Shown here one piece after another: positions 1 to 6,277 of a stretch of 9,228 nt of DNA. The stretch covers positions 1-9,228 of the forward strand of contig CALFYB010000069.1 of NCBI GenBank assembly GCA_937952995.1, given 5' to 3'. The position numbers and the translations under genes are program-made. How positions within the stretch are numbered: position 1 is the first letter of the stretch; each line of letters opens with the position of its first letter. The notes below the pieces were generated by a model. That model saw nothing but the letters and a program-made list of their open reading frames with translations, searched no databases and was not told where the DNA came from. The stretch comes from an uncultured Caulobacteraceae bacterium. Lineage in GTDB: Bacteria; Pseudomonadota; Alphaproteobacteria; Caulobacterales; Caulobacteraceae.

Positions 1-21
1 CTCCCTAGAAGGCTCCGTCGG

Positions 22-552
22 ATGACCCCAAATCAAACATCTCCCTTCTCCCTAGAGGGGGGAAGGGCCGGGGATGGGGGTGAAGGCGGATCGGGTTTAT
101 CTTCGGCTGTTGCCACATCCGCGTCTCGTTCGGCACCGTCAGTAGCCCCCCCATCCCCGGCCCTTCCCCCTCGAGGGGGGAAGGGGGGCGATATTGCTCG
201 GGCTCGGCGGTTGCGGCGGGAGCAGACTTTGGCGGAGAAGGCGCTCTGGGCTGCATTACGCGAGTTGAACGATAATTGGCGGCGTCAGGTCCCCATTGGT
301 CCTTATGTTGCTGATTTCGCTCATCATCGCTCCAGATTGATCATTGAAGTCGATGGCTATTACCACTCGCTGCCTGAGACGATCGAGCGCGATGCTGTTC
401 GCACGACTTGGCTGACGGCGGCTGGTTATCGTGTCGTTCGTTTTGCCGAAAAGACCGTTCGAGACAACCTCTACACCGTCATCGACCAAATCCGCGCCCT
501 CGCGCCGACCCCTAACGCTAGCCCATTCTGCCCCGCGCAGATGGGTGTTTGA
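22..552 (+). CDS. DUF559 endonuclease-like protein (Vsr/PD-(D/E)XK fold)
   Basis: Small protein of the DUF559 family, predicted to share the very-short-patch-repair endonuclease fold; its substrate is unknown. The family core spans residues 58-160: an Arg-rich start (ARARRLRREQTLAEKALW, 59-76), then ADF with Asp98, the LIIEVDG strand with Glu109 and Asp111 as probable metal ligands, His115, a D-x-x-R element (Asp124, Arg127) and the closing GYRVVRF strand (135-141). Residues 1-57 are low complexity and are encoded by the two inverted palindromic elements, so they may not be a real domain. The only in-frame ATG before the core is at 22; a TTG at 211 is the sole candidate after the repeats, and the frame stays open to the window's left edge, so the true start is uncertain. 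The stop lies 11 bases before the sufC ATG. It is probably an insertion into the suf operon, between sufC and a presumed upstream sufB. The family call is firm, the start weak. Confidence 0.75.
   Translation: MTPNQTSPFSLEGGRAGDGGEGGSGLSSAVATSASRSAPSVAPPSPALPPRGGKGGDIARARRLRREQTLAEKALWAALRELNDNWRRQVPIGPYVADFAHHRSRLIIEVDGYYHSLPETIERDAVRTTWLTAAGYRVVRFAEKTVRDNLYTVIDQIRALAPTPNASPFCPAQMGV
41..188. repeat. Inverted pair of G/C-rich palindromic (REP-like) elements
   Basis: Two copies of the same element face each other at about 41-80 and 146-188, separated by about 65 bases. Bases 58-80 are a perfect 23-base reverse complement of 148-170, and the match continues imperfectly outward. Each copy also has its own small palindromic core (around CCCTAGAGGG in the first, CCCCTCGAGGGG in the second), so each could fold alone or the pair could form one long hairpin. 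The first nine bases of the window (CTCCCTAGA) repeat bases 48-56 exactly, hinting at a further copy cut by the window edge. Read in the nuclease frame, the second copy gives the peptide PPSPALPPRGGKGG, a string I recall from over-long gene calls in alphaproteobacterial genomes. The inverted match is seen directly; the REP-like classification is inference. Confidence 0.85.
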
Positions 553-563
553 GAGACCTAATT

Positions 564-1313
564 ATGTTGTCAGTTACCAACCTGCATGTCGAAGTCGGTG
601 GCACACCGATCCTGAAGGGCCTGTCCTTGGAGGTTCCAGCGGGCGAGGTCCATGCGATCATGGGCCCGAACGGGGCGGGAAAATCGACCCTGTCCTACAC
701 GCTCGCGGGGCGTGAGGGCTATGAGGTTACCCAAGGTTCGGCAAGCTTGAACGGTGAGGACCTGTTCGCGCTCGAGGCCAATGAGCGGGCGGCCAAGGGT
801 CTGTTTCTGTCGTTCCAATATCCGCTGGAGATCCCCGGCGTGCCGAGCCTGACCTTCATTCGCACCGCCCTGAACGCTCAGCGTAAGGCGCGCGGCGAGG
901 ATGAGATCGGTGCTCCGGCCTTCTTGAAACTCGCCCGTGAAAAGGCGGCTAGCCTGAAGATCGACTTCGACATGCTCAAGCGTCCCTTGAATGTCGGCTT
1001 CTCAGGCGGTGAGAAGAAGCGGATGGAAATCTTTCAAATGGCGATGCTTTCGCCGAAATTCCTGATCTTAGACGAAACCGATTCCGGGCTGGATATCGAC
1101 GCCTTGCGGATCGTGTCGGAGGGGGTCAACGCCTTGCGCTCGCCGGAGCGGGGCATGTTGGTCATCACCCACTATCAGCGCCTGCTCGACTATATCAAAC
1201 CTGACCGGGTCCATGTTTTGGCGGCGGGTAAGATCGTTGCGTCAGGTGGCCCAGAGCTGGCCTTGGAACTGGAAGAGACCGGCTATGACCGGTTCTCGCA
1301 GGTCGCAGCATGA
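564..1313 (+). CDS. sufC: SufC, Fe-S cluster assembly ATPase
   Basis: ABC-type ATPase subunit of the cytosolic SufBCD scaffold, where ATP-driven SufC dimerisation remodels SufB-SufD for Fe-S cluster assembly. The protein is 249 residues, the normal SufC length. It has Walker A GPNGAGKST (34-42), Q-loop Gln85, the SufC-type signature FSGGEKKR (146-153), Walker B FLILDE (166-171) followed by the DSGLDIDAL stretch typical of SufC, and switch His203. ATG 564 was chosen because it starts the conserved MLSVTNLHVEV opening; a TTG 15 bases upstream would overlap the nuclease stop and add five unsupported residues. A weak GAGAG purine stretch lies about 8 bases before the ATG. The stop overlaps the sufD start as ATGA, implying translational coupling. 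There is no transmembrane segment, as expected for this soluble ABC protein. Confidence 0.97.
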   Translation: MLSVTNLHVEVGGTPILKGLSLEVPAGEVHAIMGPNGAGKSTLSYTLAGREGYEVTQGSASLNGEDLFALEANERAAKGLFLSFQYPLEIPGVPSLTFIRTALNAQRKARGEDEIGAPAFLKLAREKAASLKIDFDMLKRPLNVGFSGGEKKRMEIFQMAMLSPKFLILDETDSGLDIDALRIVSEGVNALRSPERGMLVITHYQRLLDYIKPDRVHVLAAGKIVASGGPELALELEETGYDRFSQVAA

Positions 1314-2359
1314 GCCTAGCGCTCGCCCTTCAAAGCGGGGATGTCGCATCCCTGCCCAGTCGCCGCGACGAGGCTTGGCGCTATACGGACCTGCGCGCAG
1401 CCTTGCGGGCCATTCCCGCCGCGTCGCCTAAGGATGAGGCCGCGGTACCGGCTGGACCGTTCGCGGCGTTGGATGCAGCGCAAACCATCGTCATCATCAA
1501 TGGCTTTGGTCCAGACCGGCTGACCATTGCATCGGGTGAACATCGCACGGTGTGCCTTCGTTTCGTTTCCTCAAAGGCAGCCAGTGCGCACCATGCGGCG
1601 CTGGCCATTGAGGTCGCCGAGGGCGCTTCTCTAACCCTGCTAGAGAGCCATGAGGGGCTCGGTCAGACCTATGTCAGCGATATTGCCGTAACCCTCCACA
1701 TCGGGTCTGGCGCGACGGTTGAGCGAGTTTCGATCCTGAACGACAGCGCAGAGGCCATCAGCGTTGTCACGGCGACAGTCGATTTGGCCGCCAATGCCAC
1801 GTTCAACCAAACGGTCCTGACCACCGGGGGCAAGCGTCAGCGGTTTGAGGCCCATGTGAACCATCCGGGGCAGGGCGCATCGGTACGGCTCGACGGGGTC
1901 TATCTGCTCGGTGACGCGCGTCACAGCGATCAAACCACGGTCGTCACCCACCAGGGCGAGGGCGGCACGACCAGCCAGTTGACCAAGGGTGCCGTGCGTG
2001 ACAGCGCCCGCGCCGTCTTCCAAGGCAAGATCACCGTCGAGCGCGGCGCAGACCAGACCGATGCCCGCATGGGCCACCACGCGCTGATCCTGTCGGAGCG
2101 GGCGGAAATCGATGCCAAGCCTGAGCTTGAGATCTATGCCGACGACGTCTCCTGCGCCCATGGCAACACGGTCGGCGCTCTGGACGAGGAAGCCCTGTTC
2201 TATATCCGCTCGCGCGGGGTTCCGCTGATCGAGGCGCGCGCCCTGTTGATCAGTGCGTTCGTCGGCGAGGTCACCGACCGGATCAGCCATGAGGGCGCGC
2301 GGCAAGTGGCGCAAGACTGGCTTCTGGCCTCTGGTATGGGGCGTCCTGATGAGTTTTGA
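1310..2359 (+). CDS. sufD: SufD, Fe-S cluster scaffold subunit
   Basis: Partner of SufB and SufC in the SufBC2D scaffold, needed for iron acquisition and cluster assembly. It is 349 residues, shorter than E. coli SufD (about 423), with the shortening mainly in the N-terminal helical region. Residues 17-30 carry the SufD N-terminal signature (SRRDEAWRYTDL). The middle is the beta-helix core rich in short strands, including GVYLLGDARHSDQTT (196-210). The C-terminal family block SCAHGNTVGALDEEALFYIRSRG runs over 281-303, with Cys282 and His284; the His matches the functionally important histidine of E. coli SufD. The start overlaps the sufC stop (ATGA), and the C-terminus overlaps the sufS start by 11 bases. 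These overlaps make stoichiometric co-translation of sufC, sufD and sufS likely. Confidence 0.96.
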   Translation: MSLALALQSGDVASLPSRRDEAWRYTDLRAALRAIPAASPKDEAAVPAGPFAALDAAQTIVIINGFGPDRLTIASGEHRTVCLRFVSSKAASAHHAALAIEVAEGASLTLLESHEGLGQTYVSDIAVTLHIGSGATVERVSILNDSAEAISVVTATVDLAANATFNQTVLTTGGKRQRFEAHVNHPGQGASVRLDGVYLLGDARHSDQTTVVTHQGEGGTTSQLTKGAVRDSARAVFQGKITVERGADQTDARMGHHALILSERAEIDAKPELEIYADDVSCAHGNTVGALDEEALFYIRSRGVPLIEARALLISAFVGEVTDRISHEGARQVAQDWLLASGMGRPDEF

Positions 2360-3566
2360 TGTCGCCAAGGTCCGCGAAGAGTTCCCAATTCTGGAACGTC
2401 AGGTCCACGGCAAGCCGCTGGTCTATCTGGACAGCGCGGCCTCCTCGCAAAAGCCGTGGACGGTCATCGAGGCCATGAGCCGGGTGATGGAATCCTCCTA
2501 TTCCAACGTTCACCGGGGCCTGCACAGCCTCGCAAACGAGACGACCGAGGCCTATGAAGCCGCGCGCCGCAGTGTCGCTAAGCTGATCCATGCCGGTTCG
2601 GTCGATGAGATCGTCTTCACCAAGGGCGCGACCGAGGCGATCAATCTGGTCGCGGCCTCGTTCGGTCAAAGGCTGGTGGAAGGCGACGAGATCATCCTGT
2701 CTGTGATGGAACATCACGCCAATATCGTGCCTTGGCATTTCCTGCGTCAGGCCAAGGGCGTGGTTTTGAAGTTTGTGCCGGTTCTTGATGACGGCCAACT
2801 GGATATGGACGCCTATCGCGCCCTGTTCAGCCCGCGCACCCGGCTGGTCTCCCTCAGCCACATGTCCAACGTGCTGGGCACCGTTAATCCTGCTGCAGAG
2901 ATCGTGGCCATCGCCCATGCCCACGGCGTGCCGGTGCTGCTCGATGGCTGTCAGGCCGTGGTCCACGAGACCGTCGACGTTCAGGCTCTGGATGCCGATT
3001 TTTACGTCTTTTCCGGTCACAAGCTCTATGGACCCACTGGCATTGGCGTCCTCTATGGCAAGGCTGAGATGCTGGCCTCCATGCCGCCCTATCAAGGCGG
3101 CGGCGAGATGATTGCCTCCGTTTCGCTGGATACCATCACCTATGCCGACCCGCCCCACCGCTTTGAGGCTGGCACCCCAGCGATCATCGAGGCTATCGGG
3201 CTGGGCGCGGCCATTGATTGGCTAATGGCGCAAGATCGCGCCGCCATCGCCGCCCATGAGCACGCCCTCTATGAGCGGGCCTATGACGCTGTGCGAGACA
3301 TCAAGGGTCTGCGTGTCCTAGGGACAGCGCTGGGCAAGGGGGCTGTGCTCAGCTTCACCATCGACGGCGTTCACGCCCATGATCTGGCCCAGATCCTGGA
3401 TCGTTATGGCGTCGCCGTGCGGGCTGGAACCCACTGCGCCGAACCTTTGATGACAAGATTTGGCGTAACCTCGAGCGCGCGCGCCTCTTTTGCCCTATAT
3501 AACACTGTCGAGGAGGTCGACCTGTTCGTCGACGCCTTGATCCGCGCCCAAACCTTTTTTGCTTAG
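2349..3566 (+). CDS. sufS: SufS, group II cysteine desulfurase
   Basis: PLP-dependent enzyme that converts L-cysteine to L-alanine and a protein-bound persulfide, feeding sulfur to the SUF scaffold. Starting at ATG 2349 it is 405 residues, almost the same as E. coli SufS (406); the frame is open further upstream to 2253, but that extension lies inside sufD and encodes no conserved sequence. Visible residues are the YLDSAASSQKP opening (27-36), His123 in EHHAN (stacks on PLP), Asp199, the PLP-binding Lys225 in FSGHKLYGPTG, catalytic Cys363 in RAGTHCAEPLM, and Arg378 in the ARASFALYN block, which binds the substrate carboxylate. The active-site loop around Cys363 is the short SufS type, which usually relies on SufE or SufU as sulfur acceptor; neither is in this window. 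Cys201 replaces the Ala of the E. coli DGAQ motif. Confidence 0.97.
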   Translation: MSFDVAKVREEFPILERQVHGKPLVYLDSAASSQKPWTVIEAMSRVMESSYSNVHRGLHSLANETTEAYEAARRSVAKLIHAGSVDEIVFTKGATEAINLVAASFGQRLVEGDEIILSVMEHHANIVPWHFLRQAKGVVLKFVPVLDDGQLDMDAYRALFSPRTRLVSLSHMSNVLGTVNPAAEIVAIAHAHGVPVLLDGCQAVVHETVDVQALDADFYVFSGHKLYGPTGIGVLYGKAEMLASMPPYQGGGEMIASVSLDTITYADPPHRFEAGTPAIIEAIGLGAAIDWLMAQDRAAIAAHEHALYERAYDAVRDIKGLRVLGTALGKGAVLSFTIDGVHAHDLAQILDRYGVAVRAGTHCAEPLMTRFGVTSSARASFALYNTVEEVDLFVDALIRAQTFFA

Positions 3567-3575
3567 GCCAGCGAC

Positions 3576-3953
3576 GTGACCCCTATGGACGATGCGACCG
3601 TGAACCCAACCGCCGAAAGCCCAGCGACCGCTTTGGGGCAGGATGAGCTTGACCGCATGACCGACCGCTTGGTCGAGCAGCTCAAGACCGTCTATGACCC
3701 TGAAATTCCAGTGGATATCTATGAGCTGGGCCTGATCTATAAGGTCGACCTGTCTGACGATATGGATGTGGTCATCGACATGACCTTGACCGCGCCGGGC
3801 TGTCCCGTGGCCGGGGAAATGCCGGGCTGGGTGGAAGAGGCGATCCTTCAGGTCGAGGGCCTGAAGTCCTGTACTGTAAATCTGGTCTTTGATCCCCCGT
3901 GGGACCCCTCGCGGATGTCGGACGAGGCCAAGCTGCAATTGAACATGTTCTGA
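3576..3953 (+). CDS. sufT: SufT-like DUF59/MIP18 Fe-S assembly protein
   Basis: Small DUF59 (MIP18) protein of the type found inside suf operons; SufT-type members act in Fe-S protein maturation, with the exact step unclear. It is 125 residues from GTG 3576, or 122 from ATG 3585. The GTG is slightly preferred because an AGG at 3565-3567 sits 8 bases upstream, while nothing resembling a ribosome site precedes the ATG. Conserved blocks are VYDPEIPVDIYELGLIY (39-55), the MTLTAPGCPVAGEMP segment with Cys76 (69-83), and the C-terminal VFDPPWDPSRMSDEAK (104-119), which is characteristic of the SUF-associated subgroup. The first 25 residues look disordered. The gene lies 9 bases after sufS and 2 bases before sufA, so co-transcription is very likely. 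Confidence 0.93.
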   Translation: MTPMDDATVNPTAESPATALGQDELDRMTDRLVEQLKTVYDPEIPVDIYELGLIYKVDLSDDMDVVIDMTLTAPGCPVAGEMPGWVEEAILQVEGLKSCTVNLVFDPPWDPSRMSDEAKLQLNMF

Positions 3954-3955
3954 TC

Positions 3956-4369
3956 ATGCAAACCGATCCCAGCATACCTCAGCCCGTCATCACCCCTCGG
4001 CCGCGCCGTCCCCGGCCCAAGGTCGTTAGTCTGACTGACCGCGCCGCCGAGCGCGTGCGTGAGATTATGGACCGGGCCGAAAAGCCCTATGCCGGTCTGC
4101 GCGTCGGCGTGAAGAACGGCGGCTGCGCGGGTCAGGAATATATCCTTGAATATGCCGAGACCGCTGCCGCGCTGGACGAGGTGGTCGAAGATAAGGGTGT
4201 GCGCATCCTGATTGATCCCAAGGCGGTCCTGTTCCTGATCGGCTCAGAGATCGACTATGAGACCACGCGCCTTTCGTCCAAATTTGTTTTCCGGAACCCC
4301 AACGAGACCGACGCCTGCGGCTGCGGCGAGAGCGTGACCATCATTCCGGCCATTCCCGAAGCCGACTAG
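3956..4369 (+). CDS. sufA: SufA/IscA-type Fe-S cluster carrier
   Basis: A-type carrier that binds Fe-S clusters and passes them from the SUF scaffold to apoproteins. The 137 residues hold the three ligand cysteines of the family: Cys57 in the NGGCAG motif, and Cys121 and Cys123 in DACGCGES, with 64 residues between the first and second. The conserved SKFVFRNPNET lead-in to the Cys-Gly-Cys pair is present (108-118). Residues 1-22 form a Pro/Arg-rich extension (PRPRRPRPK at 14-22) ahead of the usual SLTDRAAERVREI start. ATG 3956 lies 2 bases after the stop of the DUF59 gene; the frame is open upstream inside that gene, but no family sequence is encoded there. It closes the core SUF set in this window. 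Confidence 0.95.
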   Translation: MQTDPSIPQPVITPRPRRPRPKVVSLTDRAAERVREIMDRAEKPYAGLRVGVKNGGCAGQEYILEYAETAAALDEVVEDKGVRILIDPKAVLFLIGSEIDYETTRLSSKFVFRNPNETDACGCGESVTIIPAIPEAD

Positions 4370-4381
4370 GACCCAAACGCT

Positions 4382-4810
4382 GTGGCCGTCGATCCTGGCT
4401 TTCTTGATCATGTGACCGACCTTTTGTCGGATCTTGGTCCGGTGCAGGTAAAGCGGATGTTTGGCGGGGTGGGGCTCTATCAAAGCGATCTGATGTTCGC
4501 CCTGATCTTTGGCGACAGCCTTTATTTGAAGGCAGATAAGGACACTGAAGCCCAGTTCGAGGCGGCGGGCTCAGCCCCCTTTACCTACGAGATGAAGGAT
4601 GGCCGCACCGGTATCTTGCACTTTTGGCGCTTGCCCGAGGATGCAGGCGATGACCGGATAGCCGCTTGCCGGTGGGCGCGATTGGCCGTTGAGACGGCGA
4701 TCAAGGCGCGCTCAAAGGGCAAATCGGTCGGCAGGTCGGGTGCGAAATCCAACCCCAAGGCCCGCAAGGAACCGGAACTTCTGATCGATGGGCCATGGGA
4801 CGATGATTGA
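4382..4810 (+). CDS. TfoX N-terminal domain protein
   Basis: Stand-alone TfoX N-terminal domain protein of 142 residues. The family hallmark VKRMFGGVGLY lies at 23-33, followed by the strand-rich FALIFGDSLYLKAD (39-52) and a TYEMKDGRTGILHFWRLPED stretch (68-87). The TfoX C-terminal domain is absent. The tail (108-131) is rich in Lys, Arg, Ser and Gly and is probably disordered, which could suit nucleic-acid contact, although that is inference. The start is GTG 4382, 12 bases after sufA, with AGGA from the sufA stop region about 10 bases upstream. TfoX/Sxy proteins regulate competence in gammaproteobacteria, but single-domain members elsewhere have no established role, and I assign none. Its position suggests co-expression with the suf genes. 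Confidence 0.88.
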   Translation: MAVDPGFLDHVTDLLSDLGPVQVKRMFGGVGLYQSDLMFALIFGDSLYLKADKDTEAQFEAAGSAPFTYEMKDGRTGILHFWRLPEDAGDDRIAACRWARLAVETAIKARSKGKSVGRSGAKSNPKARKEPELLIDGPWDDD

Positions 4811-4843
4811 CCGGCCCGCTCGGATTAGCGTAGTGCGGCGCAC

Positions 4844-5839
4844 ATGACCTCCACGGTGATGATCTATTCGATGGGCGAGGTGATCGGCGATGGCCTGATC
4901 AAGCTGCCCTTTATCGCCGCCCTTCGCCGGGCCTATCCGCATGCCCATATTGTCTGGTGTGCGGCTAAGGGCGAGACCGTCTATGCCGGTCCGCTTAAGG
5001 GTGTGGTCGAGGGATTGATCGATGAGGTGCTGACCGAGGGGTCTTTGGGCGCAGGCCTGTTTGATCTGCTCCACCCCAAGCCCTTTGGCGGACGCCGATT
5101 TGATCTGGTCATTGATACCCAGGACAATCCGCGCCGAAGTCTCGTGGCCAAGCGCTCGGCAGGCCGGTTTATTTCCGGCGCAGCAGGCTTTCGGCTCAGC
5201 GACGCCAAGCCACCGGCGGGGACTGTCCAGCCCGAGGCGGTGATTGATCGTCTGACGCAGTTGCTGACTTTGGCAACGGGCAAGCCGACCTCGCTGGATG
5301 CCATTGATCTGGCCGGAGCGCGGGCAGGGCAGGCGGCATTGGCCCTTCTTCCGCCGGGACCTTGCTATATCGGTCTTGCGCCCGGTGCGGGTGGGCAGGA
5401 CAAGCGCTGGCCTCTGGAGCGCTATCTGGCGCTGGCCAGCGCACAGGTCCAACGGGGCCGCGTCCCGGTGTTCTTTTTCGGCCCCGATGAGCAGGGCGAC
5501 CGTGCGCTCGCGCAGGCGGCTTTGCCTCAGGCTTTGTTTCCAGAAACCGACCGCAAGGACGCATTTGCAGATATAAAGGGTCCCTTGCTGGTCATTGCTT
5601 TGGCAGGCCGCCTCGCCGCAGCCGTCGCCAATGATGCCGGTCCCGGTCACATGATGGCGGCGGGGGGCGCGCCTTTGCTGAGCCTGCAAAAAGACCGGCG
5701 CAAGGCGGTAAAGTTTCGTCCTTCGGCTCAAAGGCTGTCTGTTTTGATTGCCGAGGACTACGGTCAGGACATGTCGGCCTTGCCCTTGGACGTCGTGCAG
5801 GCGGCGCTAGACGCGCTGTTGTCGGGAGATACCCTATGA
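4844..5839 (+). CDS. Glycosyltransferase family 9 (heptosyltransferase-like)
   Basis: Predicted GT-B fold transferase of family 9, the family of LPS heptosyltransferases; substrate unknown. The 331-residue protein shows the N-terminal acceptor-side motif GEVIGDGLIKLPFIAALRRAYP (11-32), a strand with FDLVIDTQ (86-93), the donor-domain opening IGLAPGAGGQDKRWPLERY (176-194) and the family's C-terminal NDAGPGHMMAAGGAPLL block (263-279). No signal peptide or membrane helix is evident, so it probably works at the cytoplasmic face of the inner membrane. ATG 4844 is used; ATG 4859 is a possible alternative starting just before the conserved strand. The 33-base gap after the TfoX gene has no clear ribosome site or terminator. 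The stop overlaps the next gene as ATGA. A role in LPS core or another surface polysaccharide is inference. Confidence 0.9.
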   Translation: MTSTVMIYSMGEVIGDGLIKLPFIAALRRAYPHAHIVWCAAKGETVYAGPLKGVVEGLIDEVLTEGSLGAGLFDLLHPKPFGGRRFDLVIDTQDNPRRSLVAKRSAGRFISGAAGFRLSDAKPPAGTVQPEAVIDRLTQLLTLATGKPTSLDAIDLAGARAGQAALALLPPGPCYIGLAPGAGGQDKRWPLERYLALASAQVQRGRVPVFFFGPDEQGDRALAQAALPQALFPETDRKDAFADIKGPLLVIALAGRLAAAVANDAGPGHMMAAGGAPLLSLQKDRRKAVKFRPSAQRLSVLIAEDYGQDMSALPLDVVQAALDALLSGDTL

Positions 5840-6228
5840 CCCTTTTGATCCCCGTCTCTGCGGGTGAATTGATCGACAAGATCACCATCCTGCGCGTCAA
5901 GGCCGAGCGGATTGGCGATCCTGCAAAAGAGGCCAATGTGCGCAAGGAATTGGCCCTGCTCGAAGACGTCTGTGTACAGACGATTGGCGCTGTCGCGGGG
6001 CTTGATCCTCTGACGGCCGAGCTCTTTGCGGTCAATGCGGCGCTCTGGGATATTGAGGACGGCAAGCGCGATTGCGAGCGGCGGCAGGATTTTGGCCCGG
6101 CCTTCATAGCCTTGGCCCGTTCGGTCTATATCGAGAATGACCGCCGCGCGGCAATCAAGCGCCGGATCAATGACTTAACCGGCTCTGATATTGTTGAAGA
6201 AAAGAGCTATCAGCCCTATCAGGCCTAG
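5836..6228 (+). CDS. DUF6165 family protein
   Basis: Small protein of 130 residues matching what I recall of family DUF6165, which has no assigned function. Conserved-looking blocks are IPVSAGELIDKITILRVKAERI (5-26), NAALWDIEDGKRDCE (67-81), FIALARSVYIENDRRAAIKRRIN (90-112) and the terminal GSDIVEEKSYQPY (116-128). It is largely helical and charged, without a signal peptide or membrane segment. Its ATG overlaps the glycosyltransferase stop (ATGA), and a GGGAG at 5824-5828 lies 7 bases upstream, so translation is coupled to the transferase. Such genes are, as I recall, often beside glycosyltransferases, so a shared pathway is plausible. It is the last gene of the plus-strand run; a strong hairpin follows. 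Confidence 0.85.
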   Translation: MTLLIPVSAGELIDKITILRVKAERIGDPAKEANVRKELALLEDVCVQTIGAVAGLDPLTAELFAVNAALWDIEDGKRDCERRQDFGPAFIALARSVYIENDRRAAIKRRINDLTGSDIVEEKSYQPYQA

Positions 6229-6233
6229 AGGGC

Positions 6234-6265
6234 ACCGGACCCTGCTCGCGTGAACAGGGTCCGGT
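6234..6265. terminator. Hairpin between convergent genes, probable bidirectional terminator
   Basis: Perfect 11-base inverted repeat, ACCGGACCCTG (6234-6244) and its complement (6255-6265), with a 10-base loop. It lies 5 bases after the DUF6165 stop and 12 bases beyond the stop of the convergent enoyl-CoA hydratase gene. No T-tract follows on either strand, so it may act with Rho, or as an mRNA 3' end stabiliser, rather than as a classical intrinsic terminator. Confidence 0.65.
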
Positions 6266-6277
6266 ACTCATCAAGGC

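Noticed and set aside
41..188. CRISPR-like repeat pair
   Set aside because: There are only two copies, in inverted rather than direct orientation, and they are themselves palindromic; no spacer series or cas gene is present.
2253..2348. N-terminal extension of SufS by 32 residues
   Set aside because: It overlaps sufD by over 100 bases and encodes no conserved sequence; ATG 2349 gives the standard SufS length.
1640..2368. 242-residue open frame on the minus strand opposite sufD
   Set aside because: The whole region is sufD with its conserved C-terminal block; the opposite frame is a by-product of GC-rich codon use.
2283..3158. 291-residue open frame on the minus strand opposite sufS
   Set aside because: It is a shadow of the strongly supported sufS coding sequence and resembles no protein family I know.
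4712..5731. 339-residue open frame on the minus strand opposite the glycosyltransferase
   Set aside because: It lies wholly within a convincing GT9 gene and the end of the TfoX gene, has a composition rich in Arg, Gln, His and Gly typical of a shadow frame, and shows no recognisable motif.
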